From positions 1 to 64,000 of the forward strand of contig JBLINY010000004.1 of the NCBI GenBank assembly GCA_047638695.1: a stretch of 64,000 bases of DNA, read 5' to 3'. The DNA is from JAHECQ01 sp047638695 (GTDB taxonomy: Bacteria; Actinomycetota; Acidimicrobiia; Acidimicrobiales; SZUA-35). Positions 1-7,866 of the stretch are shown here, in pieces. A model generated the notes under the pieces. The model did not search any database, was not told the DNA's origin, and saw only the letters and a list, made by a program, of their open reading frames with translations. The position numbers were made by a program, and so were the translations under genes. Every line of letters begins with the position of its first letter. Within the stretch, counting starts at the first letter, position 1.

Positions 1-136
1 CCGACCCTAAGGACACGCAGCTCCCGACTCAATCCGATTCCGGACACAGATGTTCTGGTTGAACGCGAGGGTTCTTGGCGATGCCTGCGGCCAGCGTCTT
101 CTTCGGAGGGTGTGTCTGTCTTAGGCTCCCAAGATC

Positions 137-1756
137 ATGGCCAACTTGCCGAAGATCGCTGTCTTTTCTGGTCCGACTGCGACTATCTCCAATAGCCCCC
201 CGCTCATCACCAGCAACAAGGCTCGGGTCGAACATGGGCTCGATCTGCTTGCGGGACGGTTTGATGCTCTACGACCACAACGTCTGGCCGCGCCGGTCAC
301 GGTGTACGTCGAGGCTTTGAGCGCGCATCCGCTTGAAAGCGACGCTGCTGATTTGTACGCACCCCCAGACGGTTGGCTCGACGACGACGGTGAGTTTCAT
401 ACCACCGACCCCGGCTCGGGCTCGCCTGTCCACCGCATCACACTCGAACCCAGCGATGGGCTCTACCCGCTGCCGTTCATGGGCCGCCAAGCAGACGGAT
501 CACCGTGGGATGGCCCAGGCGTAGATCGCCTGTCCGGTCATGATCAGACCCGCCAAACGTTCTACCCCGACTCGAGTCGGCTCTACGAAGAGATCGATCG
601 GCTCGGGATCGGTACCGACGGGTGCCCGAATCTGTTGTCGACCCGTGCCACGTTCGACCATTTCCGAGCAGCGCCGTCGGGCGGTTACCAGAGCGCACCC
701 CATCTCGAGGTTCCTGGCGAGGATTACTTCGGCTACTACCCCTATCACCTGCGCACCGAACCTCACCTCGGGTCGTTGGCTCAGGCCACAAACATGGTCC
801 AGAGCGCTCTTGACACCGGTGAGTACATCGGAGCGCAGTGGTTGGAGGGCAGCTCCACCACCGAGGAAACCATGTATTGGCTGGGTTTGGTCATCGACAC
901 CTCAGTCCCTCTTGTCGGTCATCTCGCACAGCGAGCCCATCAACTGGCCGGCGCCGACGGCGACCGGAACATCATCGATGGGGTCGAGTACCTGACCTCG
1001 GGTGTCGCGCTCGACGAGGGCGGTCGAGATCGTGTTGGCCCAGTCGTTCTCGTCGACGAGGTCGTCTTCGCTGCCCGCGACGCAGCGAAGACCGATGCCA
1101 GGCCAGGCAACTTCGTCGCCACTGGGGGACACGGAGGGATCGTGGGGACGATGGGCGGCGCCGGTCCGCCCAAGCTGACGTATCTCCCTACTCGACTCCA
1201 TACCTATCGAAGCGAGGTACATCTGGGCCGGATGCCAACATCGGTGCCCGCGGTGCACGGCGAAATCGGCGACCTGACCGCCGTAACGACAACCGTTAAG
1301 GATGAGACCGGCAACCTATTGGCCGATGCAATGCCTCAGGTCCAGATCGTCAAATTCGGTCGGTACCACGGACCAGACGACGGTCTTGAGATCATCGAGC
1401 GCACCACGGCGAACCTCGCCGCCGGTTCCCTGGGCGGATTCGTGGCCGAAGGCATGTCGCCTTACGGAATGATGAGCCTCGCCCACGACGAGGCGCTGCG
1501 CATTGCTGCGTTCTGCGGTCATCCGGCTGTCGTGGTTGGTCGGGGCAACACGGGTGGCATGGCATCTGACCTCGGACCGCTGCTGGTTGCCGGTGACAAC
1601 CTCACCGCCACGAAAGCCCGGATGCTGCTGATGGCCTGCTTGCTCCGTTTCGGAGCGCTACCGCCGGCCAAAGACCCGGCTCGCCCAACGAAGGACGAAT
1701 ACCGAGCAACGAGGGCCGCGATCTCAAACCTGCAAGAAATTTTCGCCACCCACTAG
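137..1756 (+). CDS. Asparaginase-like protein (large, atypical)
   Basis: The 539-residue product is clearly longer than classical L-asparaginases (about 330 residues). The C-terminal third resembles the asparaginase/glutaminase small domain: a GGFVAEGMSPYG segment near residue 433, a GRGNTGG loop, and NLTATKAR at about 488-495, the equivalent of the family's N-L-T-A-x-K-A-R element. The canonical N-terminal TGGTIA nucleophile loop is not at the start; a TGGHGG segment lies internally, so amidohydrolase activity is uncertain. No signal peptide is seen. The 3' end overlaps the convergent Rieske oxygenase gene by 4 nt. It could instead be a catalytically diverged relative. Confidence 0.6.
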   Translation: MANLPKIAVFSGPTATISNSPPLITSNKARVEHGLDLLAGRFDALRPQRLAAPVTVYVEALSAHPLESDAADLYAPPDGWLDDDGEFHTTDPGSGSPVHRITLEPSDGLYPLPFMGRQADGSPWDGPGVDRLSGHDQTRQTFYPDSSRLYEEIDRLGIGTDGCPNLLSTRATFDHFRAAPSGGYQSAPHLEVPGEDYFGYYPYHLRTEPHLGSLAQATNMVQSALDTGEYIGAQWLEGSSTTEETMYWLGLVIDTSVPLVGHLAQRAHQLAGADGDRNIIDGVEYLTSGVALDEGGRDRVGPVVLVDEVVFAARDAAKTDARPGNFVATGGHGGIVGTMGGAGPPKLTYLPTRLHTYRSEVHLGRMPTSVPAVHGEIGDLTAVTTTVKDETGNLLADAMPQVQIVKFGRYHGPDDGLEIIERTTANLAAGSLGGFVAEGMSPYGMMSLAHDEALRIAAFCGHPAVVVGRGNTGGMASDLGPLLVAGDNLTATKARMLLMACLLRFGALPPAKDPARPTKDEYRATRAAISNLQEIFATH

Positions 1757-2910
1757 TTCATTCGCCGCTGTGCGAGAAGGCGCTCGATCGATTCGTGGAA
1801 GTGAATGAGCGAGGGTTCGTTACGGCCGAACACGATCTCCTCCTGTGCACCGGAGCGGAAGGATCGCTGCATCTGTTCGCACATGACGTAATCCTCCTGG
1901 TCGATGACGTCCACGACGATGTCGAGCGACTTGGACCAGCGGCGTTGGGACTCTTCGGTGACCGCAGGCTCCTTGGCATACAACGTGGTGACCGACGTCG
2001 TCCGGTCCGGTCCTTCGGGGAAGAATCGAAAGAGCTGCACGTGGTTCTGCTGGTAGATCAACACGGTGTTGGGGACGATGAAATAATTGACCGTGGCGTA
2101 TGGCAGCAGACTCCACTCTTCGCGCGGCTTTGAGTCCAGTTCGTCGATTGCTCGGCGCGGAGCGGCTATCCGGCCGTGAGGCCCGAACGCATCGTTTACC
2201 GCGTTGTCGGAATGGATGTAGGGGTCGATCGTCGCATGGTGCAAATGGCGAATGTGGTACGGCTCGCAGTAGGTGTCGTACATGAGCTTCCAGTTCATGT
2301 CCCGGACGCTCGAACGGGTCTCGATGAAGCTGTATTCGCCAAGATCGAAGGGCGCCAGCTCGTCTTCGACACCCGACAGCCATGCGGTGGCGTCAACTGT
2401 GCCGGGAGCAGAGTCGAGCTGCACGAACACGAGGCCGGTCGACTCGTCACACCCGAACTCGGACAGCCCATGGTCGTCCCGGTCGAGCCCGTCGAAACCG
2501 GGACTATGGGTTGGGTTGATCAACCGTCCGTCCAGACGGTAGGTCCAGCCGTGGTAGGGGCAGGACAACGACTTCCCTGCATTGCCTCGGCCGTCGGCTA
2601 CGCATGCACCACGGTGCCGGCACACATTCCGGAACCCTCGCACCTTTCCGTCCAGGCCGCGCGTGACGACGATGGGTACATCCGCAATTGAAAGCGTGAT
2701 GTAGTCGCCCGGATTCGCCACATCACCCGAAAGGCAGGCGAGGACGGGGCAGCCGAGGAACAGCCGCTCGATCTCAACCTCATAACGCTCAGGGTCGACG
2801 TAGGTATCGATCGGGTTGCGATACATCGCCGGCGCCAGATCGGTGGTGTTCCCCGCCGCTCGGTGCGCCATGATCCGGTCTACGAGTGCGAGCTGTTGAT
2901 CCTGGTCCAT
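1753..2910 (-). CDS. Rieske non-heme iron oxygenase, alpha subunit
   Basis: Predicted oxygenase component that hydroxylates or demethylates a small organic substrate using electrons from a separate reductase. The 385-residue product has an N-terminal Rieske [2Fe-2S] domain with C97-x-H99 (CRHRG) and C117-x2-H120 (CPYHGW). In the catalytic domain an NWKLMYDTYCEPYH stretch followed by RHLH supplies the probable mononuclear-iron histidines. Length fits single-subunit alpha-type oxygenases such as the carnitine/betaine monooxygenase group. No reductase or ferredoxin lies next to it, so the electron donor must be encoded elsewhere. The gene is divergent from the SnoaL-like gene across a 161-bp gap that probably holds both promoters. 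Confidence 0.85.
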   Translation of the reverse strand: MDQDQQLALVDRIMAHRAAGNTTDLAPAMYRNPIDTYVDPERYEVEIERLFLGCPVLACLSGDVANPGDYITLSIADVPIVVTRGLDGKVRGFRNVCRHRGACVADGRGNAGKSLSCPYHGWTYRLDGRLINPTHSPGFDGLDRDDHGLSEFGCDESTGLVFVQLDSAPGTVDATAWLSGVEDELAPFDLGEYSFIETRSSVRDMNWKLMYDTYCEPYHIRHLHHATIDPYIHSDNAVNDAFGPHGRIAAPRRAIDELDSKPREEWSLLPYATVNYFIVPNTVLIYQQNHVQLFRFFPEGPDRTTSVTTLYAKEPAVTEESQRRWSKSLDIVVDVIDQEDYVMCEQMQRSFRSGAQEEIVFGRNEPSLIHFHESIERLLAQRRMN

Positions 2911-3071
2911 CGCTGGCAGCCTCCGTAAGAGTCGTGAATAAACCTACATCGGTGGCCGGATCTACGAGTTAGTCGAGGGCGCTGAGCTGGTGGGTGACGT
3001 CTCGCCCAACGCGTGTTGCCCAACGCGTGTCGCCCGTGACCGACCGCGCCTCGCGTTGTAGCGTTCGCAGC

Positions 3072-3476
3072 ATGGAGACCGAACAGACCAGGAAGTTGAT
3101 CGAGGACTACTACGCCGCGGCGGCGGTCGGGGACAGGGAGGCGTTGGCAGAGATGCTCACCGAGGACGTGCAGTGGAGCGCGGCCGAGACCGTTCCCGTC
3201 GAGCCGGTCCAGGGTCGACGAGTTGTGTCATCGGTTGTCAGTGGCCGCGGTCGCGAGAAGATGTTCGACATGGACACCTACAAGCTCGACGTCCATCGGA
3301 AAATCGTCGACGGTGACACCGCAGTCGTGCTCCAGGCCATCTCGGCGAAGACCCACGACGGCAAGCAGTACGACAACGAGTATTGCTGGGTCTATACCTG
3401 TCGCGACGGCCAGATTGCCACCATTGTCGAGTATGTCGACACGTGGAAGGCAGCCAAGGTCTTTGGCTGGACCTGA
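3072..3476 (+). CDS. SnoaL-like / NTF2-fold protein
   Basis: A 134-residue protein with the NTF2/SnoaL cone fold signature: an N-terminal helix (TRKLIEDYYAAAAVGD), then LAEMLTEDVQW, and alternating strands ending YCWVYTCRDGQIATIVEYVDTW. Family members are small cyclases, isomerases, dehydratases or ligand-binding proteins, so no substrate is assigned. The ATG at 3072 is chosen because the fold begins there; an in-frame ATG at 2994 would add 26 low-complexity residues and sits in the divergent promoter region. The downstream enoyl-CoA isomerase gene is 76 bp away and may be co-transcribed. Confidence 0.8.
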   Translation: METEQTRKLIEDYYAAAAVGDREALAEMLTEDVQWSAAETVPVEPVQGRRVVSSVVSGRGREKMFDMDTYKLDVHRKIVDGDTAVVLQAISAKTHDGKQYDNEYCWVYTCRDGQIATIVEYVDTWKAAKVFGWT

Positions 3477-3552
3477 GCAGCACATCTTTGCTCGATCCAC
3501 AGGGCCGAGGGGCGATTCGTCGACTATCAGTCAGGAATGACAGCATCCGCTC

Positions 3553-4323
3553 ATGGTTCTGAAGACGGCAGACAACGGACGAATTCGCACCCTCACCATC
3601 AACCGACCTGATGCGTTGAACGCCATGAACAATGACGTGTTCACCGCCATCCAGGAGGGACTCGATGCCGCGGTCGACGATGACGGTGTGGCCGTGGTGG
3701 TGATCACCGGTGAGGGGCGAGCGTTCTGCGCAGGCCAGGACCTGACCGAGATGCTCAACGTCGAGGACGGAGTTAAACACCAGTTCCCTGCGATGCTCCA
3801 CCGCCTCACTACGTTTCCCAAGCCGATCATCGCTGCCGTCAACGGCCTCGGCGTCGGCATCGGCATGACGCTTTTGGCCCACTGCGATCTGGTGTTGATG
3901 GCCTCCGATGCCAGGCTTCGCACACCTTTCCCGCAGTTGGGTTTGGCACCCGAGGCCGGAAGTAGTTGGACGTTTTCTTCGGTCATGGGATGGCAGAACG
4001 CGGCCCATGTATTGCTGACCGGCCGTTGGTTCAGCGCCGAAGAGTGCAAGGAGAAAGGCCTTGTCTGGAAGGTCTGCGAGCCAGGGGACCTGATAGATGA
4101 GACGATGACGGTGGCTGCGGAGATTGGGGCGAATCCGATTCCTTCGCTGGTTGCGACCAAACAACTGATGCTCGACGCCGGCCGGGCCGAAGCCGCACTT
4201 GCCGCTCACAAACGTGAACTGATCGCTTATGGCCCGCTGATGGGTGGCCCGGCAAACCGGGAGGCGGTCGCTGCATTCGTCGATAAACGCGAACCCGACT
4301 TCACAGCCATCCCCGGCCTGTAG
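3553..4323 (+). CDS. Enoyl-CoA hydratase/isomerase family, ECI2-like
   Basis: A 256-residue crotonase-fold enzyme. The oxyanion-hole region reads ITGEGRAFCAGQDL (residues 51-64) and VNGLGVGIGM. The segment TPFPQLGLAPEAGSSWTF resembles delta3,delta2-enoyl-CoA isomerases of the ECI2/PECI type, in which a single Glu (here E134) catalyses double-bond migration, and the paired Glu of true hydratases is not evident. The likely role is isomerising unsaturated acyl-CoAs during beta-oxidation. Family membership is secure; the isomerase call is inference from the active-site pattern. Confidence 0.85.
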   Translation: MVLKTADNGRIRTLTINRPDALNAMNNDVFTAIQEGLDAAVDDDGVAVVVITGEGRAFCAGQDLTEMLNVEDGVKHQFPAMLHRLTTFPKPIIAAVNGLGVGIGMTLLAHCDLVLMASDARLRTPFPQLGLAPEAGSSWTFSSVMGWQNAAHVLLTGRWFSAEECKEKGLVWKVCEPGDLIDETMTVAAEIGANPIPSLVATKQLMLDAGRAEAALAAHKRELIAYGPLMGGPANREAVAAFVDKREPDFTAIPGL

Positions 4324-4370
4324 GTCTTGGGGCCGAGCTAGGCGTCGGTGTCGACGACCGCGAACAACCG

Positions 4371-6011
4371 TTAGGCGGCAGCCTGCCCTCGGCAGTAGCA
4401 CGAGGCCCTGATCGGGACTTCGGCCCGGGCGAGAGCCTTGTCGAGCTGCAGCTTTAGCTGGGCCGCCTCGACTGTGCCGCCGCGACGGGTCACACACTCG
4501 TGGAGACCATGCAGGCTCCACACGTTCCCCGGGTGTTGGCAGGCACGACTGAGTGTCGCATCGAGCCCGAGGTCGGCGCGGTAAATCGCCTCGGCCTCGA
4601 CGAGTTGGCCCTGCTCGAGCAGCAGGGCGCCAAGCGCATGACGTGTCGGCTGCATCCAGCCCCACGGCTCGTCGTACGGCAGGCCGTCGTCCACCGCGAC
4701 CGAGCGGCGAAGGTGCTCGAAGGCGGCCTCATGGTTGCCCTTGTGGTACTCGAGTTCACCCAGCAGCATTTGTTCGGCCACCGCCAGGATGTCCCGGCAC
4801 GTGTTGTTGAACAACATGCGGCTTTCGGGCACTCGCTCTCGGGCTATGGCGAACAAGTCGCGCTCGGCCTCCGCTGCCGGAAAGTCTCGCCGGTTGGCCA
4901 GCGCCACGGTGCGCGCATAACGCATCATGGCGGTAGTCACGCAGTACAACTCCTCGTCGTCGGGCAGATCCTGATCGAGGATCTCACTCCAGTGCCCGAA
5001 ACGGATGAGTACGTGCTGCTTCATCGGGATGAAGGCTTCGAACCAGTCTGCGAGCGGGCGCAGCGTCGTCTCGGGCAGGGTCTCGATCAGCTCTTCGGCC
5101 GCCTCGAGCGCGGGTCCCGGTTGGCCGAGGAACATGGCGCCGTAGATCTTGAAGTGGTAGTTGTGGCAGCGATAAACGGAGTAGAAATTGTTGGCCCCAT
5201 CGCGCCGCAGGAACTTTCGATCGGCGACGATCGCTGTGTGATTGCGCGAGACGACGTTCATGTAGTCGCCACAGAGCACATCGATGTGGGTTGGCATGTG
5301 CAACAAGTGACCTGCGTCGGGAACCAACGTGCTCAACCGGTCGCCGTGGCGTAGCGCACGCTCGGGGTGCGGTGACATCTCCATCAGGTGGATGTACATG
5401 TGAAGCAGGCCGGGGTGTTCCCACGAGCCGTTGAGTTCGTCGAATGCGTTCTCCAGAACGGTGATGGCCTCGAGCGTGTTCGCTCCCTCTGCGGGGTTCC
5501 CCGAGGGGAGGTCCCAGAGCTGCCAGGGGGTGCGGTTCATCATCGACTCGGCGAACAGGCAACACACGTCCAGGTCTTCGCCGTGGTTCTTTTGCACGGT
5601 GCGCATCGCATCGACGAATGCGTCGTTCCAGGGCGAGAAGTCCTCGACGGAGGAGTCGACTGGATAGCGGTGGGCGAGTGCCTCGACAAGCTCGCGTTCG
5701 GTCGGTGTCGCACGGTCGAGCCCACGCTGGGCCTCGTCAAGAGCTTGACGGGCCTGGCTCAAGGCATCTGGTTTCTCCTCTGGCTCGAAAGCCTCCCAAG
5801 GCTTGTTGTAGTTCGGGCCAATTGCATAGGCGACACCCCAGTGCGCCATAACGCAGTTCGCGTCTGCTTCGATCGCGTTGTGGAAGCAGACGATGGCCTC
5901 CTCATGGTTGTAGGCGTACAGCCATACGAGACCACGGTCGAACCAGAGCTGGGCATCAGATGAGTTAGTAGTAACTGTGCGGGTGTAGGAGCCGAGGTCG
6001 TAGTAATCCAT
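4371..6011 (-). CDS. Tetratricopeptide-repeat protein
   Basis: A 546-residue predicted cytoplasmic protein of helical TPR-like repeats. The N-terminal WFDRGLVWLYAYNHEEAIVCF and the following MAHWGVAYAIG form a first TPR pair; further repeats run to the C-terminus (ALGALLLEQGQLVEAEAIY). A histidine-rich stretch, LLHMYIHLMEMSPHPERA then HLLHMPTHIDVLCGDY, recurs in this uncharacterised family and could bind a metal. The ATG at 6011 is preceded by an AAGGGGG ribosome-binding site; the frame stays open for 190 more codons into the racemase gene on the other strand, which is not coding. No enzymatic function can be given. Confidence 0.8.
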   Translation of the reverse strand: MDYYDLGSYTRTVTTNSSDAQLWFDRGLVWLYAYNHEEAIVCFHNAIEADANCVMAHWGVAYAIGPNYNKPWEAFEPEEKPDALSQARQALDEAQRGLDRATPTERELVEALAHRYPVDSSVEDFSPWNDAFVDAMRTVQKNHGEDLDVCCLFAESMMNRTPWQLWDLPSGNPAEGANTLEAITVLENAFDELNGSWEHPGLLHMYIHLMEMSPHPERALRHGDRLSTLVPDAGHLLHMPTHIDVLCGDYMNVVSRNHTAIVADRKFLRRDGANNFYSVYRCHNYHFKIYGAMFLGQPGPALEAAEELIETLPETTLRPLADWFEAFIPMKQHVLIRFGHWSEILDQDLPDDEELYCVTTAMMRYARTVALANRRDFPAAEAERDLFAIARERVPESRMLFNNTCRDILAVAEQMLLGELEYHKGNHEAAFEHLRRSVAVDDGLPYDEPWGWMQPTRHALGALLLEQGQLVEAEAIYRADLGLDATLSRACQHPGNVWSLHGLHECVTRRGGTVEAAQLKLQLDKALARAEVPIRASCYCRGQAAA

Positions 6012-6110
6012 CAATCCCCCTTGTTCCGGCCATGCTGCCACAAGACGGTGCTGCTCTTCCGAGCCGCTCCTGTAACGACTTGAAGACACGACGAAAGAGA
6101 GACGCTCGGC

Positions 6111-6800
6111 ATGAAGACCATCGGCCTCCTCGGAGGTATGAGTTGGGAAAGCTCGATCGAGTACGAACGGATCATCAACGAGGGTGTGCGGCGTGAACTC
6201 GGCGGGACTGCTTCCGCCGATCTCCTTATCCGGAGCTACAACTTCGCCGAAATCGAAGAACTTCAGGCCAGCGGTGACTGGGAAGCAGCAGGCCGACTGT
6301 TGGCTGCCGATGCCCGGCGACTCGAGGATGCCGGCGCCGAACTCGTTGTTCTCTGCACGAACACAATGCACGTGGTCGCTCCTGCTATCGAGGCCGCGAT
6401 CTCGGTGCCCTTCCTTCACCTCGCCGACACGACGGCAAGATCGGTCGTCGGTGCCGGAATCACGACCGTCGCGCTGCTCGGCACTCGATACACGATGGAG
6501 CAGGACTTCTACCGGGGCCGGCTGGAAGAACATGGCCTCAAGGTGCTGGTGCCGGATGAACCCGACAGGACCACCGTGCACAATGTGATTTACGACGAAC
6601 TCGTGCAGGGCAAGATCCGAGACAAGTCGAAGGCCGCTTACCTTGAGATCATCGACCGGCTTGTCAGCCGAGGAGTGAGTGGTGTCATTGCTGGCTGCAC
6701 AGAGATCGAGTTACTCATCGGCCCCGACGACGTCGAGGTCCCCTATTTTCCGACGACGCGACTGCATGCAGAAGCCGCCGTCGTCGCAGCGTTGAGCTAA
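6111..6800 (+). CDS. Aspartate/glutamate racemase family protein
   Basis: A 229-residue cofactor-independent racemase of the YgeA/aspartate racemase type. The start MKTIGLLGGMSWESS is diagnostic. The two catalytic cysteines expected in this family are in LCTNTMH and GCTEIELL, each at the end of one pseudo-symmetric domain. Predicted to interconvert L- and D-amino acids for the cell wall or catabolism; the substrate is not visible from sequence. A GAGAG ribosome-binding site precedes the ATG. It is divergent from the TPR gene with a 99-bp gap. Confidence 0.88.
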   Translation: MKTIGLLGGMSWESSIEYERIINEGVRRELGGTASADLLIRSYNFAEIEELQASGDWEAAGRLLAADARRLEDAGAELVVLCTNTMHVVAPAIEAAISVPFLHLADTTARSVVGAGITTVALLGTRYTMEQDFYRGRLEEHGLKVLVPDEPDRTTVHNVIYDELVQGKIRDKSKAAYLEIIDRLVSRGVSGVIAGCTEIELLIGPDDVEVPYFPTTRLHAEAAVVAALS

Positions 6801-6875
6801 CTCCGCAACGCTCGCCGGGGTCGAGGTGCCCCTCAACAAGTTGTCACGGGTTGTAGGTGGCAGGAGTCGAACGAA

Positions 6876-7799
6876 ATGGGGTTGAGGCGAGATGCTGGTG
6901 ACATGACGTTGTCTCTTGATTCACCACATGACGATGCAGCAGCGCTTGCGTACGTCGAGCGGTTTGCCGCCAGCGCTGATCGGGTTGAGACGCGCAGCGA
7001 GGTCGGCGCCATGGTCTGGCATCGATGGGGCGACCCAGGTCGTCCGCTGGTCCTGCTGCACGGCGGCTCCGGCTCGTGGACGCACTGGATTCACACGATC
7101 CCGTGGTTCATGAACGAACGGACGGTGATTGCGGCGGACTTGCCGGGTATGGGCGATTCCCCTGATCCACCCGAGCCGTATACGGCCGACAGTCTGGCCG
7201 AACTTGTCGCACGTGCACTCGAGCAACTGGTCGACGCCGAGGTGGCAGTGGACCTCGTGGGATTCTCCTTTGGCGGCATCGTCGCCGGTCACCTGGCAGC
7301 TAATTTCGCCGAGCGCGTTCGCCGGCTTGTAGTCGTCGGATCGCCACCATTCGGGATGGGTTCTGACGGGCCGGCCAACGATGTTCGCGCCGTCGACCCG
7401 TTGCTCGATTTCGACGCGGCGCGTGAACAGCACCGGCACAATTTGCAGCTCCTCATGATGGCGGACCCGGGCAGCGTCGATCCGCTGGCGCTGCGAATTC
7501 ATCACGACAACCTCCGGCGGTCGCGGCTAGGCAGCCGCAAGGTTGCCCGCGCCGGGACTCTGGAAGGAGCGCTGCGTCGTGTGGCCTGTCCGCTGTATGG
7601 CATCTGGGGCGAGGAAGACGTCATGGCGTATCCCGATCTGGCATCGATACGCGAGCTCTTCACCAGCCCTGGAGTCGCGGGGCGTGAGGTACAGAACTTT
7701 GACGTGCTGCCCGGTGTCGGCCACTGGGCTGCCTACGAGAGTCCTGATGAGTTCAATCGGTTGCTCGAACGGCGCTTGAACGAACCTCTGACATCTTGA
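6876..7799 (+). CDS. Alpha/beta-fold hydrolase
   Basis: A 307-residue serine hydrolase of the alpha/beta fold. The oxyanion motif is LLHGGSGSW (from residue 60), the nucleophile elbow is GFSFG with S131, the acid is probably D248 in WGEEDVMAYPD, and the base is H283 in GVGHWAAYES. Substrate unknown; esterases, epoxide hydrolases and meta-cleavage-product hydrolases share this scaffold. The ATG at 6876 is used because AGGAG lies 9 nt upstream; a second in-frame ATG at 6903 is possible. The cyclase-STAND gene follows 67 bp downstream. Confidence 0.87.
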   Translation: MGLRRDAGDMTLSLDSPHDDAAALAYVERFAASADRVETRSEVGAMVWHRWGDPGRPLVLLHGGSGSWTHWIHTIPWFMNERTVIAADLPGMGDSPDPPEPYTADSLAELVARALEQLVDAEVAVDLVGFSFGGIVAGHLAANFAERVRRLVVVGSPPFGMGSDGPANDVRAVDPLLDFDAAREQHRHNLQLLMMADPGSVDPLALRIHHDNLRRSRLGSRKVARAGTLEGALRRVACPLYGIWGEEDVMAYPDLASIRELFTSPGVAGREVQNFDVLPGVGHWAAYESPDEFNRLLERRLNEPLTS

Positions 7800-7866
7800 A
7801 CGAACCACTGACCTAGCGAGCCAGCGGAGCGGGTTTGGTTGTGACATGCGGGTTTAGGGTGCTGGT

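Noticed and set aside
1..136. A truncated gene at the left edge
   Set aside because: Short frames only, with no motif on either strand.
3238..4665. 475-codon antisense frame over the enoyl-CoA isomerase gene
   Set aside because: Composition is Arg/Pro/Cys-rich with no signature; the sense strand carries a clear crotonase-fold gene and part of the TPR gene.
6012..6581. 190-codon N-terminal extension of the TPR protein
   Set aside because: It runs antisense through the racemase gene, and a good ribosome-binding site lies before the ATG at 6011.
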